Below are positions 47,001-57,716 of a stretch of DNA of 64,000 bases, piece after piece. A model generated the notes under the pieces. That model did not search any database, was not told the origin of the DNA, and saw nothing but the letters and a program-made list of their open reading frames with translations. The stretch comes from Tillandsia leiboldiana (lineage: Eukaryota > Streptophyta > Magnoliopsida > Poales > Bromeliaceae). Location: contig CM055072.1 of NCBI GenBank assembly GCA_029204045.2, positions 11,411,879 to 11,475,878 on the forward strand, read 5' to 3'. Position numbers and translations under genes: made by a program. The number at the start of each line of letters is the position of its first letter. Position 1 is the first letter of the stretch.

Positions 47001-47574
47001 TGAACCGACCCAACCTCGCGATGCCACGTGTCCCGCCTCCGGCGCACACCGGCCCGTGGACCGCGCACCTGCCCGCGCACCCGCGCGCCTGCCCGCGCGC
47101 TGCCCGCGCCCGCGCGCTGCCCGCGGCCGCTCCGCCGCCTGCCCGAGCCCATCCGCCGCGCTCCGCCGCTGCCCGCCGCCGCCGCCGCTCGCCGCCGGCG
47201 GCCGGAATCACTGTTCCGGCATGAACAGTAACCGGTTGCGCAAAATGTCGAGTAGGTAGTCCATTTTAACCGTTTTCGCGCGCTGAATCCGAATTTGATG
47301 TCCGATTTGCCAAATTCCGCCTCTAAAATTTGCCGAATGCACCCGGAAAAACGTTCTTTTGTCCAAACTTCGCGCTGAGCCCAATTTTAATATCCATTTC
47401 GTGCGAGACCACTTCTAAAGATCCGACGGAGTCCACCGATCACCCACGTGATCTATTTAAGCCCGAAGTTCAACACTTATGTCCAATTTGTGCACACACA
47501 CCTCCAACACACAAAACAGGCTCCCAGAAGCCACCAATAACTCCACCACAGCTCTGCAGAAATCCAGGTCATCA
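44090..47574 (-). repeat. 3' LTR of G, copy 2
   Basis: 3485 bp, minus strand TGATGACC...GGGGCGTGACA. TATA box at 46507-46518. Very similar to the 5' LTR from 50045 onward, indicating a recent insertion. Confidence 0.92.
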
Positions 47575-48362
47575 CATCCTCCCCCACAAAAAGAAAGTTT
47601 CGTCCTCGAAACTAAAGTCGTTCCTCAATACAGAATCTCAACCAAATAGAGGGGATAAATATCCAATCATCCACCACTCAAGCTCCCAAGGCTGACAAAT
47701 ACCTTCTCCCGAGACGCGATGCAATCCTCGGGTCTCTAACTAGAACAAAATAAAGACGAGCACTCTAGGAAACCGCACCACCACCACAAGAGTACAGCGG
47801 GCTAATTGCTAGAGCTACCAAGTAGTCTGTACCGGCAAAACATCCGCTCCACCTAGGCCCCCGGTAATCTAACCACCAAGTCCAAAGGCATAAAAGTTCA
47901 GTCCGAGTATCACCGCGCTCCCGGGGTATTTCACAACCACGCTAGCCAAAAAGGCTGCGCACCCACGGCGGAACACTCGTCCCGCACGCGAAGTCGAAAC
48001 AAAAGAGGCAAAGATAGCCCCCAAGTAACCACGGCACACCATCTACACCTGGCCTAACCCCTCCCCAGGAGGACCGTCCTCGCGGCACAATCAACCGCCG
48101 CGAAAAGAAGAAAACCGAGCCGGCCAAACCGTCCTAAGTACTAAAACCAAGTCCAATAACTTGGTTAAGACCATCAGGTCTACTGGTACTATCGAGGACT
48201 CAACTGCACCGGGCAGGACCAACAACACAACCCCACGTGTCAAAGAGCGAGAATATGAACCTCCCGAAAACTAGGTAACCGTCCTACCCCCTAACCCATG
48301 CAAGGAAGTGAATACACCCCTAACAAATGACTAGGATGCTCAAGTGCAATACAATGCAAAAC
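47575..48362 (-). other. PPT and non-coding internal region of G, copy 2
   Basis: The minus strand ends TTCGAGGACGAAACTTTC and then TGTGGGGGAGGATG abutting the LTR, the conserved tail and PPT of Tekay-type elements. The preceding ~770 bp contains no chromodomain, integrase or RT motif in any frame. Confidence 0.8.
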
Positions 48363-49751
48363 CTAATGCCGGTCAATAAATAAAATAATACCTGTTACCA
48401 CAAGGTCGGCTGCTGTAAAATCCTTCACCTGAGCAGCGTAAACCCGACCGCTCTGAGCCGGCGGCCGATGATCCGCAGGGTAAAAAGAAGGTGATCCGCT
48501 CGCTGGAGCATAAGACCGCTGAGCTGACAGCTGCTGTTGAGGCGGAAAAGGAGCCGATGCTGATGAGGGTGCCGCTGAAGTCGAAAGGGGGCACGAAGCT
48601 CGAATGTGACCCGACTGTCCACATTTATAACAACGACCCCACCTCTGATCGCAGGTGTGCGACAAGTGAGATCCTCCACAGAATATACATCTGTCTCTGT
48701 CGCGAAGCCGTGGCTATCCTGCCGACTGCTGGATCTGTATCTGCTGCTGCGATCCCTGCTGCTGCCGCGATGGCCTCGGGGATCCACTAGGCTCTCGCTG
48801 CTCCGCACGCCCACGGCTAGATAAATGAGGCTGCGGCGGTCTCCACGAACTAGTCTGTCCCTCATCCTCGGGTACTGGTCGTTTCCTCACGAAACTCTGT
48901 GCGACCATCCCGCCTCGCCTTGCCACCACCGTGCCGCCTCTCTCCACCCATTGGGCATGCTCGACGGCCTCCTCAAGGGTCTGGCGTCGCTGTGCATGCA
49001 CTAGGGTATAAATCTCACTGCGGAGGCCTGCCTCGAATAACTCAACCTGATGTGGGCCATCACGGGCGACCAAAGGAACGCAGTTAAGCAACTGCATGAA
49101 CTCCTCGTGGTTAGCCTGAACCAGCCGATCACCCTGCTGGAGGTTCTTCAAATCATCCTCCAGTTTCCTCTTCACGCTGGTCGAAAAGTAGGTATCTGAT
49201 ACCATCCGCCGAAACTCGGACCAGGGTAACTGTCGAGAAATCTGAAACTCCCGTGGCTCCACCCGTTGCCACCAAAGATTTGCATCTCCCTCAAGGCAAT
49301 GTACCGCCATATGAACTCTGTACCTCGGGTCGACGAAGAAATCCCTGAAAATCTTCTCCATCGCTGATAACCACGTCCCAACCTCCCACGGCTGCATGTC
49401 CCGTCCCGAGAACCTAGGCGGTCCGCGCTGACAAAACTTGACAAGTTTGTCGGCGATATCCTGCTCCTCAGCCGGGGTCAAAGGCTGGGCCACTCCCCGA
49501 GCCCCGCTACTCGATGATGGCGCCGTCGTCACAAGTGGTACCACTGGTGGTGCCGGGGTCTCCAAAACTGTCGGTGGCGGCGCCTCTCTCTGCGCCAGTA
49601 GCTGCTCAATCCGCTGCTCCTGCCGGCGGTTGTTCTCAGCCAATTGGGCCACCAAGGCCCTCAACTCATCAATCTCTGAAGGTCCAGCCTGCCCTGGCTC
49701 AACAGGAGGTGTAGGGGCACTCCGGGTAGGAATCCGACGTCGGGGAGGCAT
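48363..49751 (-). CDS. gag: G Gag with one in-frame TAG
   Basis: Gypsy Gag, 345 codons open from the start (MPPRRRIPTRSAPTPP), then a TAG at 48714-48716, then the same frame open to a stop at 48363. Domains: coiled coil (ELRALVAQLAENNRRQEQR, residues ~29-50), P-rich linker, Retrotrans_gag from ~105 (PPRFSGRDMQPWE through LKNLQQGDRLVQANHEEF), basic Q-rich tail; after the TAG, two zinc knuckles CIFCGGSHLSHTC and CYKCGQSGHIRASC. It ends in a short tail (VVTGIILFIDRH) where T1 continues into protease. T1 has a TAG at the same place, so the stop may be an inherited, possibly read-through, feature. The start codon follows an acceptor-like AACAG. Structural protein for particle assembly; enzymes would have to come from a partner. 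Confidence 0.85.
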
Positions 49752-50025
49752 CTGTTACCACAAGAAACCACAAGTCAGCCACACAACCACACACGACCCA
49801 ATCTAGCGAAAGTCAAGGACATCCCCCTATTTCTGTAACTTTATGTTGTTTGCAGCCAACATAACTGTCCCACAGAAATAGGATATGTCGATCCCTCTTC
49901 ACTCACTGGAAGAGTCAAATAACTCAATCACCGACTTTCGCAAAATGTCGCGTCTCTCACGCCCTATCATCCTAGGGTTCGCCAAAAGCCTAGGGTTTCC
50001 TAAGTCCCAACTGACCTATCCCTAA

Positions 50026-50037
50026 GCTCTGATACCA
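50026..50037 (-). other. Primer-binding site of G
   Basis: Minus strand TGGTATCAGAGC, 7 bp inside the LTR boundary. Confidence 0.93.
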
Positions 50038-50044
50038 CCTAATC

Positions 50045-52644
50045 TGTCACGCCCCAGGTGTAAACCAGAACCCGGGCCCGTCTACAGATCCGCCATGCAC
50101 ACGGAATTTCCGCGTACACGAAGCGCTGGTAACCTGCTCAGATAGAAGAAATACAATAATAGAGCAATAAAAACAGAGCTGAACTGAAAATACTACATCT
50201 CAGACCGAACTGGAAGTAAAAATACAAAATGACTGTAAAAATAAGGTACAAGTCCCTCTCCCAGCTCAACACAAATATACAACCAGCTGGCTAAAGCCAG
50301 ACCCCAAAAGTAAAAGTACAACTGTCAGAGATAAGATACATAAAAGGTACAAGTCTAGCTAACTCACTGTCAGGCCCACTGTCTAGCTACTCAACCGTCC
50401 TCTCTCCTCGAGCTGCCGCTATACGTCCAGCAGCACCCGCAGAAGGCTCTGCAAAACAAAGGAGAAGAAAAAGAAAAAGAAGAATGGGGGGTGAGAACTA
50501 CTAGTAAACCAGTAGCCTCCCCCTAGTGGGTAAAGCCTCAAACTCTGACGTACCCACTAGGTCTACCAGAGGCAAAAAGGGAAGGAAGAGTGGTAAGTAA
50601 TGAAACTGCTAAGAATGAAGACAACCACTACTATGCCTCTAAATGTAGTGTCAAAGGGTATGACTGTGTGTATGCATCAGAAATAGTATCTGTCTAAATA
50701 AACCCAATCTAGCCATCAGTAAAAACTGGTACCGCCTACTGCCGCTCTCATCATCGGGCAAGTATAGCCGCGCCGATGTGATAGCAAAACTGTCCATAAC
50801 TGTCTGACCCCAGCCTCTAGAGGGGAACTCGAGGGGAGCGACCCACACGAGTAAAGCACCACCGGGCAATAACCGCGCCGGTAAGTTAAGAATCAAAAGT
50901 AGGACTGAATCACGACTATGCTAAAGTGGAACAAATCCCTCCACTAATAGAAACCCCGATCCCCCAATCTGATGCAAAGATAAACATCCGGTCGACCGTC
51001 CAATGTCCGCGGTCGCCGCAATACCCCATAAGTCCAAATCTGATAAAATAACCAATATCTGGTCAACCGCGTAATCTCCGTGGTTACCACAATGCCCCAT
51101 AATCCACCATCTGGTAAATAATCAATATCCGGTCAACCGCCTACTGTCCGCGGTTGCCGCAATCCCCCCACCAATCCATAATCGAGTCTAACCCGTCCCA
51201 GACTCAATGGCCTCAACTACAATATCCCGAACCCCTGCTCGAACCCGAGCAACAAGACTCAAAAGTCTAAAAGAGAAGGAGAAAGGAAACAATCATGGTT
51301 TCTCCTAAGTCAAATCCCAATATGATAGTGTAGCAATAAATAGTGGCCTATCTAGATGTTCATACAAGCATGCAAATGTCCTCAGACAAGATGAAAGAAA
51401 GTGAATCAAATAACAGTTCCACATGTGTATCGAATAATCAATCCGCATAGATATAACCATCATGCTAAAAACATCAGCTAACTACACATGTATATAATCC
51501 CTGAGCCGTCATAAATCACCAAAGTGGTACCCGCACATAGATATGTCATCATATCCCAATAATTAATCCGTTTAACCCACTTTCATAAAATCTATGTGCT
51601 AACATGGCATGTTAATTATCACTCTTAAAATATCCCCAACATGCTAAGTCTACAATATTAGTTACAATGATAGGCTCACGTTTATCTCATTTAATCCTGC
51701 ATGGTAAACAACCAATATGTCCAATAAAGGGCTTCTCTAATAAACTTAGTGAGCAAGTCAAAAGTAGAGGTATGCAACAACCACCCACCTCGAAAAGCGT
51801 GCACCACAAACCAAGAAAATACCCGCTGTCCTCTAAGCACACCGTCAGCTGAAACAGTATCCTACAACATCACATAAGTGTACACGGTGTAAAAACTACA
51901 AGTCTCAAAACAGATTTTGCTATTTTTATAATCAGCACGCAAAACGAGGAATTTCACCTCTGTCCCGAGCTACAAAAATCCCAGAAAAATCACAGTTGCG
52001 TTCCTCGCGAAAAGTAGCCCAAAATCGACTCTTGAATCGCCTCGATCTGATATTCCTATGCCGAGAAACAATTCGTCGAAGTTGCCGCTGTCCAAACATC
52101 CAAACAGCAAAAGAGGGGTCAAAACACCTTGCGAATCGTGCCAAGGAATCGGAATCCAGAGAAACCATCAACACGGAAAACGAAGCCCTACCTCTCAGGA
52201 ACACACCGGTGAAGAAATCGTCGAAAAAGGATTCCTGTACTGCGCAGGGGACTCCTCGGACTGAAATGCAACGATAACGGCCAAGATTGGGGAAAAAACG
52301 AGGCACACTGTAAAATCCGGATCGCCGCTGTCGAACTTCCAGAAAATCTGGGAACACACCACGAGGTATAAAAATTAGTGAGGAACAACTTCTCTTCAAT
52401 GGCCTCTCTGAGGTTCTCTCTCGATCTCTTGGGAAAAACTGAAGAAGAGGGGAGGGGAGGGCCTATTTATAGGCCCACAAAACAATTGGGAAAATTCCCT
52501 TTAAGTCCCCAGTTTCGGGCTGCTACAGTGCGGCCCGGCCCATTTCGGGCGTGAACAGTGCGGCCCGGCCCGGAATTTTCCGGGCGCGCACTGTGCGGCC
52601 CGGCCCAGCCCAGCCCGCACACGGGATCCCGCCCTGTCCAACCG
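50045..52644 (-). repeat. 5' LTR of G, 3' portion (cut by R)
   Basis: Aligns with 44090-46700; the TATA box is at 52462-52473 and the splice-donor-like GGTAGGGC is at about 52191. It is interrupted at CAACCG by R. The rest should lie beyond the right edge. Confidence 0.92.
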
Positions 52645-52940
52645 TGTTGGGTTATATGTATATAGATCTAAATAGGGGAAGAAACACCTAGAGGGGGGTG
52701 AATAGGTGTAAATGTATAAACACTCAAAAATCGTTGCGATAAAAAACCCAATGCGGAAATAAAAATAACACGCAAGATTTTTACGTGGAAAACTCCATCA
52801 CCGGAGTAAAAAACCACGGGACCGATAACACGGCGAAATCCACTAGAATTAAAACACGTACAAGGTGATTTACCGTACACACTTACGACTCAACCTTTTC
52901 CATATGCTCCTAGAGGATCTTCTCCGCTCGCTCCACGACG

Positions 52941-53124
52941 CTTCTCGAATCCACGATCTGCGCCCAACGCCGAATCCACGGCGTCCAACGTCGAATCCAC
53001 GACGTCCGACCGAATCCACGGTCTTCACCCAGTAGCACCCTTCGAATCCACGAACGTGCCTCGCTCCGAATCCACGAGAGCGGTTGAACCTTGAATCCAC
53101 AAGGACACGCGAATCCACGCGCCG
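52941..53124 (-). other. Hairpin array with TGGATT loops, R 3' LTR
   Basis: Eight units, same stems as the solo LTR, read on the minus strand. Confidence 0.8.
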
Positions 53125-53424
53125 ATTTTGGGGTAAATCGTTGTTTTCGGGTGGTGATGATCCGCCGAATACTTAGATCAAAGATAGATCGGAAATACCA
53201 TCTAAGTATTCATTAGTTTGATTCAACTCAAGATATGAGTATGAAAACCTAGAATCACACTAATCAATATAGATGAAGAAACATAGAGTATTATCTAATG
53301 ATTTCCTTTCTTCTCTATATGTGGATCTTAGGCCGTATAAAATGATATATGAATATGACGGCTATTTTCCTTTTATCGGCCTCTTTTCTTCTTCGGCTTA
53401 ACCCTAGAAAAAGAGTCATAGGGT

Positions 53425-53724
53425 CTATTTATAGGTTAGAAATATTTGGAAGGAGATAAGAATCAAAAACCAAACATTTCTGGAATTTTGACGGACGGCG
53501 ATCCGGATCGGATTTGGGCGATCCGGATTGCAGTAGAAAGAAAGACGGTTTCCAGAAAAACAATCGTTCGGGATCCGGATCGGAATGCCTGATCCGGATC
53601 GTTCATACAATTCAGAAAACTCAACGTTCGGGATCCGGATCGTGAGATGCTGCGATCCGGATTGAAGTAATGTATGAAGCAACAACCTTCGGGATCCGGA
53701 TCGCTGGCTCTGATCCGGATCCTG
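53425..53724 (-). promoter_or_regulatory. TATA box and GATCCGGATC array, R 3' LTR
   Basis: CTATAAATAG on the minus strand, preceded by paired GATCCGGATC palindromes at ~60-bp spacing, each pair introduced by GTTCGGGATCCGGATC. Confidence 0.7.
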
Positions 53725-53948
53725 AACATGTCCGAACACCAGTTTTTGATTTTTATGCTATTAAAGATTCTTCCAGGTGTTTCTACACTACAAGAAGTAT
53801 TCAGATCACCAATAATCTTTAGTTAAACATACCTGATCCTTTTGAATTCTTCTTTCTTGAGATTGAGTTAAATGATCCAACCTTCTTCACCTTCAATCTT
53901 CAAGACTTGAACCTTTCACGAAACTACGCCAACTCAAATTCCGTAACA

Positions 53949-54692
53949 ATCTCCCCCTTTGGCGGTTTCGTGACAAAACACAGATCCACTAAAGAAAATT
54001 TAAAAAAATATTTTTGTTGCTATCACCATACAATAAAAATTTACAATGGAGATCCAAAAATTTAAAAACATGAGATAAACTCCTAAAACAGACTCTAGAC
54101 TTAGACATCTGTACTCTCTGCACAAAGAAATCATTCTTGACAAAAAGAGATCGTTAGATACCTCAAGAATATTTAGCATTCAAAACCTAACAGAGATAGA
54201 GTTTTATGCTCACCATGACATTGAGTAATTCAGATATGTAATAAGATCACAATCAAACATTGACATATCTTCTAAGCAATAAAATTCCAAATGTCATAAC
54301 TTTGCTTTGTTAGTAATCAAACAACTTGTTAGTAATAATACATGTCCAAATAGTTAGTCGAATAGTTAGTAGGAACATGCAACAAATCACAAGATAAAAA
54401 CCAGAAGTTGTGATACTTACCCTTCACCAAAGTCAAAGTTGAAGTGATACTTACCTTGATGTTCACACATTCACATCATCATTGTTCAAGTTCTCTCTAA
54501 ACTCTCTCCCCCTTTTTGTCACAAACAAAGCCAAAATTACAAAAATGGAGAGAATGGTTAACAATTCAAGTTTGAGAACTAAAAACTAAAACTAAAACTT
54601 AAAGACCTGCACAAAAGAAAGTAAAAATCAAGTTCCTGCACAAAAGAGGGATTAAACATATGCATAATAAACAGAAATTGGAAGGATATGGA
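53949..54692 (-). other. PPT and 3' untranslated region of R
   Basis: Minus strand CCAAAGGGGGAGAT (53949-53962) abuts the LTR. The remaining ~730 bp to the env-position ORF is AT-rich and non-coding. Confidence 0.85.
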
Positions 54693-56144
54693 TTATTCAG
54701 ATTCATCTGAACTGATACAGCCGAGAATTTGGAAGATTTTCTTTAATCGCTTGTTCATTGATGATTGATTCTTATTTACCTTCTTTGTTTCTTCCTTTAC
54801 CTCAATTAGTTCATTTGATATACGTTCTTGCTCGTTGGAGAGCCTTTGCTGTTCTTTATAGATTGAGGTAACAGATGCATCATCATCAGAAGTTGATTGA
54901 GGTGCTTGTTGTGCTGGATGTGCTGGTTGGACTGGAGGAGTTGCTGCCGGTGCAGAGGTTGTCGCTTGTTGTTGTTGTGCTCGTTGCCGGTGAGGAGTTA
55001 TTATGGGTTCATCTGGCTTCGTCGAGAGAGACTTTACAATTGTTGTTTCATTGATCATTCCTAGACTGTGCACATAGGAACTTGCATTTGTGTCAGCTTT
55101 AAATTTGCGAAGAATGCGCATGATGATCATTGGATAAGGTAGTCTCTCTGAAGGATGAGCATGCTCCACATATCGCGCCATCTTTGTCCAGATGACGTAA
55201 TGAATGTTTAAGTTAGCTCCCATTGCTGCTGTGGGGTTTCCAAGTAGATAAAGGAATATCATTCTATCCCACCGAAGAACCTTTGTGTTCATGTTTGGAA
55301 TGACATTATAACAAACAATTAAGTTTAAGAAGCGGTACTCTGGTCGTAGTTCTTTCGAGAAAACGGAGTTTCCTGTCGACCGAGTATCTGGAAGACAGAT
55401 TCCATCAACTACCACTCTCCAGGAGTAGGTGTTGAAGACTTGATTCTTCAGGTAATGAGTGCCATCGGCTCGGGCGTCCATCCCTAATACCTCTCCAATC
55501 AGTTGGGGCGTCACTTTGATCTTAACATTCTTGACCAATGTTTGAAAGTCTCGGCGTCCGCTCTCCTGATCAACTAGATAGCAAGCATTCTGATAAAACA
55601 TTCTCACTGAGTGAAGACAATACCCAGTGGTCTCCGGGAAGTTGCATATGGGAGCAAGACCTATCTGGTCAAACAAAGTCCCAAATGGCCGAGAACGCTC
55701 CTTTAAGGCTTTTACATCAACATGCCTTTCTCCAATGCATTCCCTGTTTTCAAATTCCTTTATTCTAGCCGAGCTGACAAAGTCTTGTGGAGGTGCTTGG
55801 CTATCAACTGGTTGCTCAATGGAGATTCCTCGAGCACTTCCTCTTTTGCGAGCAATACTTTTTCTTCTTGTCTTCCCAGAGGTTTCTTCCATTGGAGCTT
55901 TGCCTTTTTCAGCAGCAGTAGGCGGAGCCTTTTCCTTTGATGTCTCTGCACGGGCTTTCCCTTTCGAAGCAGTAGAAACAGTCGTTGCTTCAACTTGCAG
56001 TTCATCCCAATCAATTGATTCCGTTTCAGATTCTGTATCGGAATCATCTTTAGCTTTCTTAGCCTTCTTAGCCCTCTTGGGCTTGACAGTGTCCTTGACA
56101 TGAACCATGGCAGCAAGTAGGAAAATAAACCAAGTGATCACCAT
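54693..56144 (-). CDS. Env-position ORF of Sirevirus R (putative plant transposon protein domain)
   Basis: An intact 483-codon ORF after pol, in the position of the env-like gene of Sireviruses. The first 14 residues are hydrophobic (MVITWFIFLLAAMV) and could be a signal or membrane segment, unless translation starts at the second Met (MVHVKD, residue 13). Next is a Lys/Ser/Glu-rich low-complexity stretch (to ~residue 125). A globular region follows (about 125-345: ARIKEFENRECIGERHV, LIGEVLGMDARADG, LRPEYRFLNLIVCYNVIP, LLGNPTAAMGANLNIHYVIW), resembling the plant transposon-protein domain (Transposase_32-like) common in retroelement third ORFs. A Q/P-rich linker and a C-terminal coiled coil (ISNELIEVKEETKKVNK) close it. 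No transmembrane anchor or furin site is evident, so an envelope function is not shown. It is undamaged although pol is broken. Confidence 0.85.
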   Translation of the reverse strand: MVITWFIFLLAAMVHVKDTVKPKRAKKAKKAKDDSDTESETESIDWDELQVEATTVSTASKGKARAETSKEKAPPTAAEKGKAPMEETSGKTRRKSIARKRGSARGISIEQPVDSQAPPQDFVSSARIKEFENRECIGERHVDVKALKERSRPFGTLFDQIGLAPICNFPETTGYCLHSVRMFYQNACYLVDQESGRRDFQTLVKNVKIKVTPQLIGEVLGMDARADGTHYLKNQVFNTYSWRVVVDGICLPDTRSTGNSVFSKELRPEYRFLNLIVCYNVIPNMNTKVLRWDRMIFLYLLGNPTAAMGANLNIHYVIWTKMARYVEHAHPSERLPYPMIIMRILRKFKADTNASSYVHSLGMINETTIVKSLSTKPDEPIITPHRQRAQQQQATTSAPAATPPVQPAHPAQQAPQSTSDDDASVTSIYKEQQRLSNEQERISNELIEVKEETKKVNKNQSSMNKRLKKIFQILGCISSDESE

Positions 56145-57716
56145 TTTGATTGCTAGTGATGAATGTATCCTGTGAAGACCAACTCAAGAACACATGATAA
56201 ATTGTCAATTTTCAAAAATTAGAAGAATTGTACCCAAACAATCATAATCATGTAGAGAGACTAGGAATCAAATTAGTTTTGCAAAAAGACTTTTAAAAAT
56301 AGATCAATTGCATGATTTTCGAAAATCCTTATTATATGCCCTAAAACCGAAATTTTTAGAAATCGAAGCCTAAAAATCCGTTAATCAGGAGAATACCTAG
56401 CATATAATCAAAACTAATCTACCCAGAGTTCTTATTTCAAAAGAAATTTGACCAAAAACCATTCAAAAATGAAAAAGATAGGAAAATCTCATCACGTTTT
56501 GAAGAAAATAGAGAAAAACTGTGAAAAACGGGATTTTGATCAATAAAACTTACTTGTATTCGAAGAACTTGAGTTTGGAAAGCTCCAAGGTGCAATAGTT
56601 CTAGAGAGAGAGGCTCTAGAGACTTGAGAATAAAAGATTAAGGTAAAAGAAATTAAAACCCTCATGTTCTTAATAAAACCCTAGCCGTGATCCGGATCGG
56701 ATCGAGATTTCGATCCGGATCGGCCAGCCGCAGGAAGAAGCCTGCGTTCGGGATCCGGATCAGCTTGCCCGATCCGGATCGGCTCCAACTTTTTCTTCAG
56801 AAAAATTTAGAAAAATTTCATAAGATCCAGAAAAAGTATGTAAGCACAATTGTGTATCAACTTTAAACAAAAATCATCGTTTCATACAACAAGAATTAGA
56901 TTATGCCAAATCTATCAATAAAATCCAAAAATGAAACGAGAATTTACAAAAATTAAATCCCTTAAAGTTGAACACCTTCAATTACATCTAACTTGATCTT
57001 ATGAGTAATGACTTTATCAAATCATCAGTTCGGTAAAGAAAATGAAATATAAAGATCAATAGATGTTTGAAATCCCAAATATGGTAGATAATTTATCTAG
57101 ACAATCTGTTGAAGAGAGTGGTTCTTTGAGCATCTTTCTTTAAAACCCCACCTTATACCAACCTTGAAATTTGACGGAGTCAAGTATTTCAACATGCATT
57201 TTACTTAATCAAAAATTGAACAACCATGCTTGGTATACATGTGGTAGCTGCACACAATACTCGGACGACCGAGGTGGTAGCTCTTTCCTCCATGTGGTGG
57301 TAGTTTTCACACTCCTCATTGGGATGTAACTCTTTCCACATCTTTTGAGCATTTTACATTTCTTTGACTCCCCCTCAATTGGCTATCAATTATTTAAGAT
57401 ATAAAGTATTCAACCAAAAATTGATCTCGATTTCATACTCGACTAAGCAGTCAAATAAGATAATGACTATAGCAAGAGATCATTGAGAGAGAAATTGACT
57501 TTGATCACTTAGAAGATGATTTAATTAACATAAATGATCATTGCAACAGTAAAATATTATGATGGCAAAAGCATAATAAATTTCTAAATGTGCGAAAAGA
57601 TGCAATTAAAGTCAATTATGATCTATGCTCAATTAATGTCCTATGTACAAACATAGATAATGAACAAAACAAAACAAAAACAAAACCTATCCTAAGCAAA
57701 GGTTTCAAAAAGAAGT
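56145..57716 (-). other. Non-coding spacer between pol and env-position ORF of R
   Basis: No ORF. In minus-strand order it holds a polypurine-like GAGGGGGAGTC (57366-57376), a block conserved in N (57340-57100), a GATCCGGATC palindrome array (56785-56692) and a pyrimidine-rich leader before the ORF. Confidence 0.8.
56665..56785 (-). promoter_or_regulatory. Internal GATCCGGATC array upstream of env-position ORF
   Basis: Four TCCGGATC palindromes at 56692-56785 in the arrangement of the LTR promoter array, including GTTCGGGATCCGGATC. An AT-rich TTTTATTAAG follows on the minus strand at about 56672-56681. Candidate internal promoter or enhancer copy, ~550 bp ahead of the ORF. Confidence 0.5.

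Larger units (their letters stand above)
44090..52644 (-). mobile_element. Gag-only Tekay element G, copy 2
   Basis: Minus-strand element: 3' LTR 44090-47574, PPT 47575-47586, non-coding 47587-48362, gag 48363-49751, PBS 50026-50037, 5' LTR from 50045, interrupted at 52645 by Sirevirus R. Internal length is only ~2.47 kb between LTRs of ~3.48 kb. Compared with T1, the internal sequence matches through the start of the protease region and then jumps to the 3' end, so pol is missing from just before the DTG site. This fits the description of TR-GAG non-autonomous elements. Confidence 0.9.
52645..53948 (-). repeat. 3' LTR of R
   Basis: 1304 bp, plus-strand TGTTGGGTTATA...CCGTAACA. Hairpin array at 52941-53124, TATA box at 53425-53434 (minus strand CTATAAATAG), GATCCGGATC array at 53500-53724. 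Very close to the solo LTR at 10694-11998. Confidence 0.95.

Noticed and set aside
15285..49570. A genuine recent 17-kb tandem duplication
   Set aside because: Not excluded, but the exact 100-N gap and indels rising toward it on both sides fit a false duplication better. A substitution patch at 20.6-22.4 kb keeps the question open.
54693..56144. Calling the third ORF a true viral envelope gene
   Set aside because: Only position and a short hydrophobic N-terminus support it; no anchor, fusion peptide or cleavage site is evident, and the core resembles a plant transposon-protein domain.
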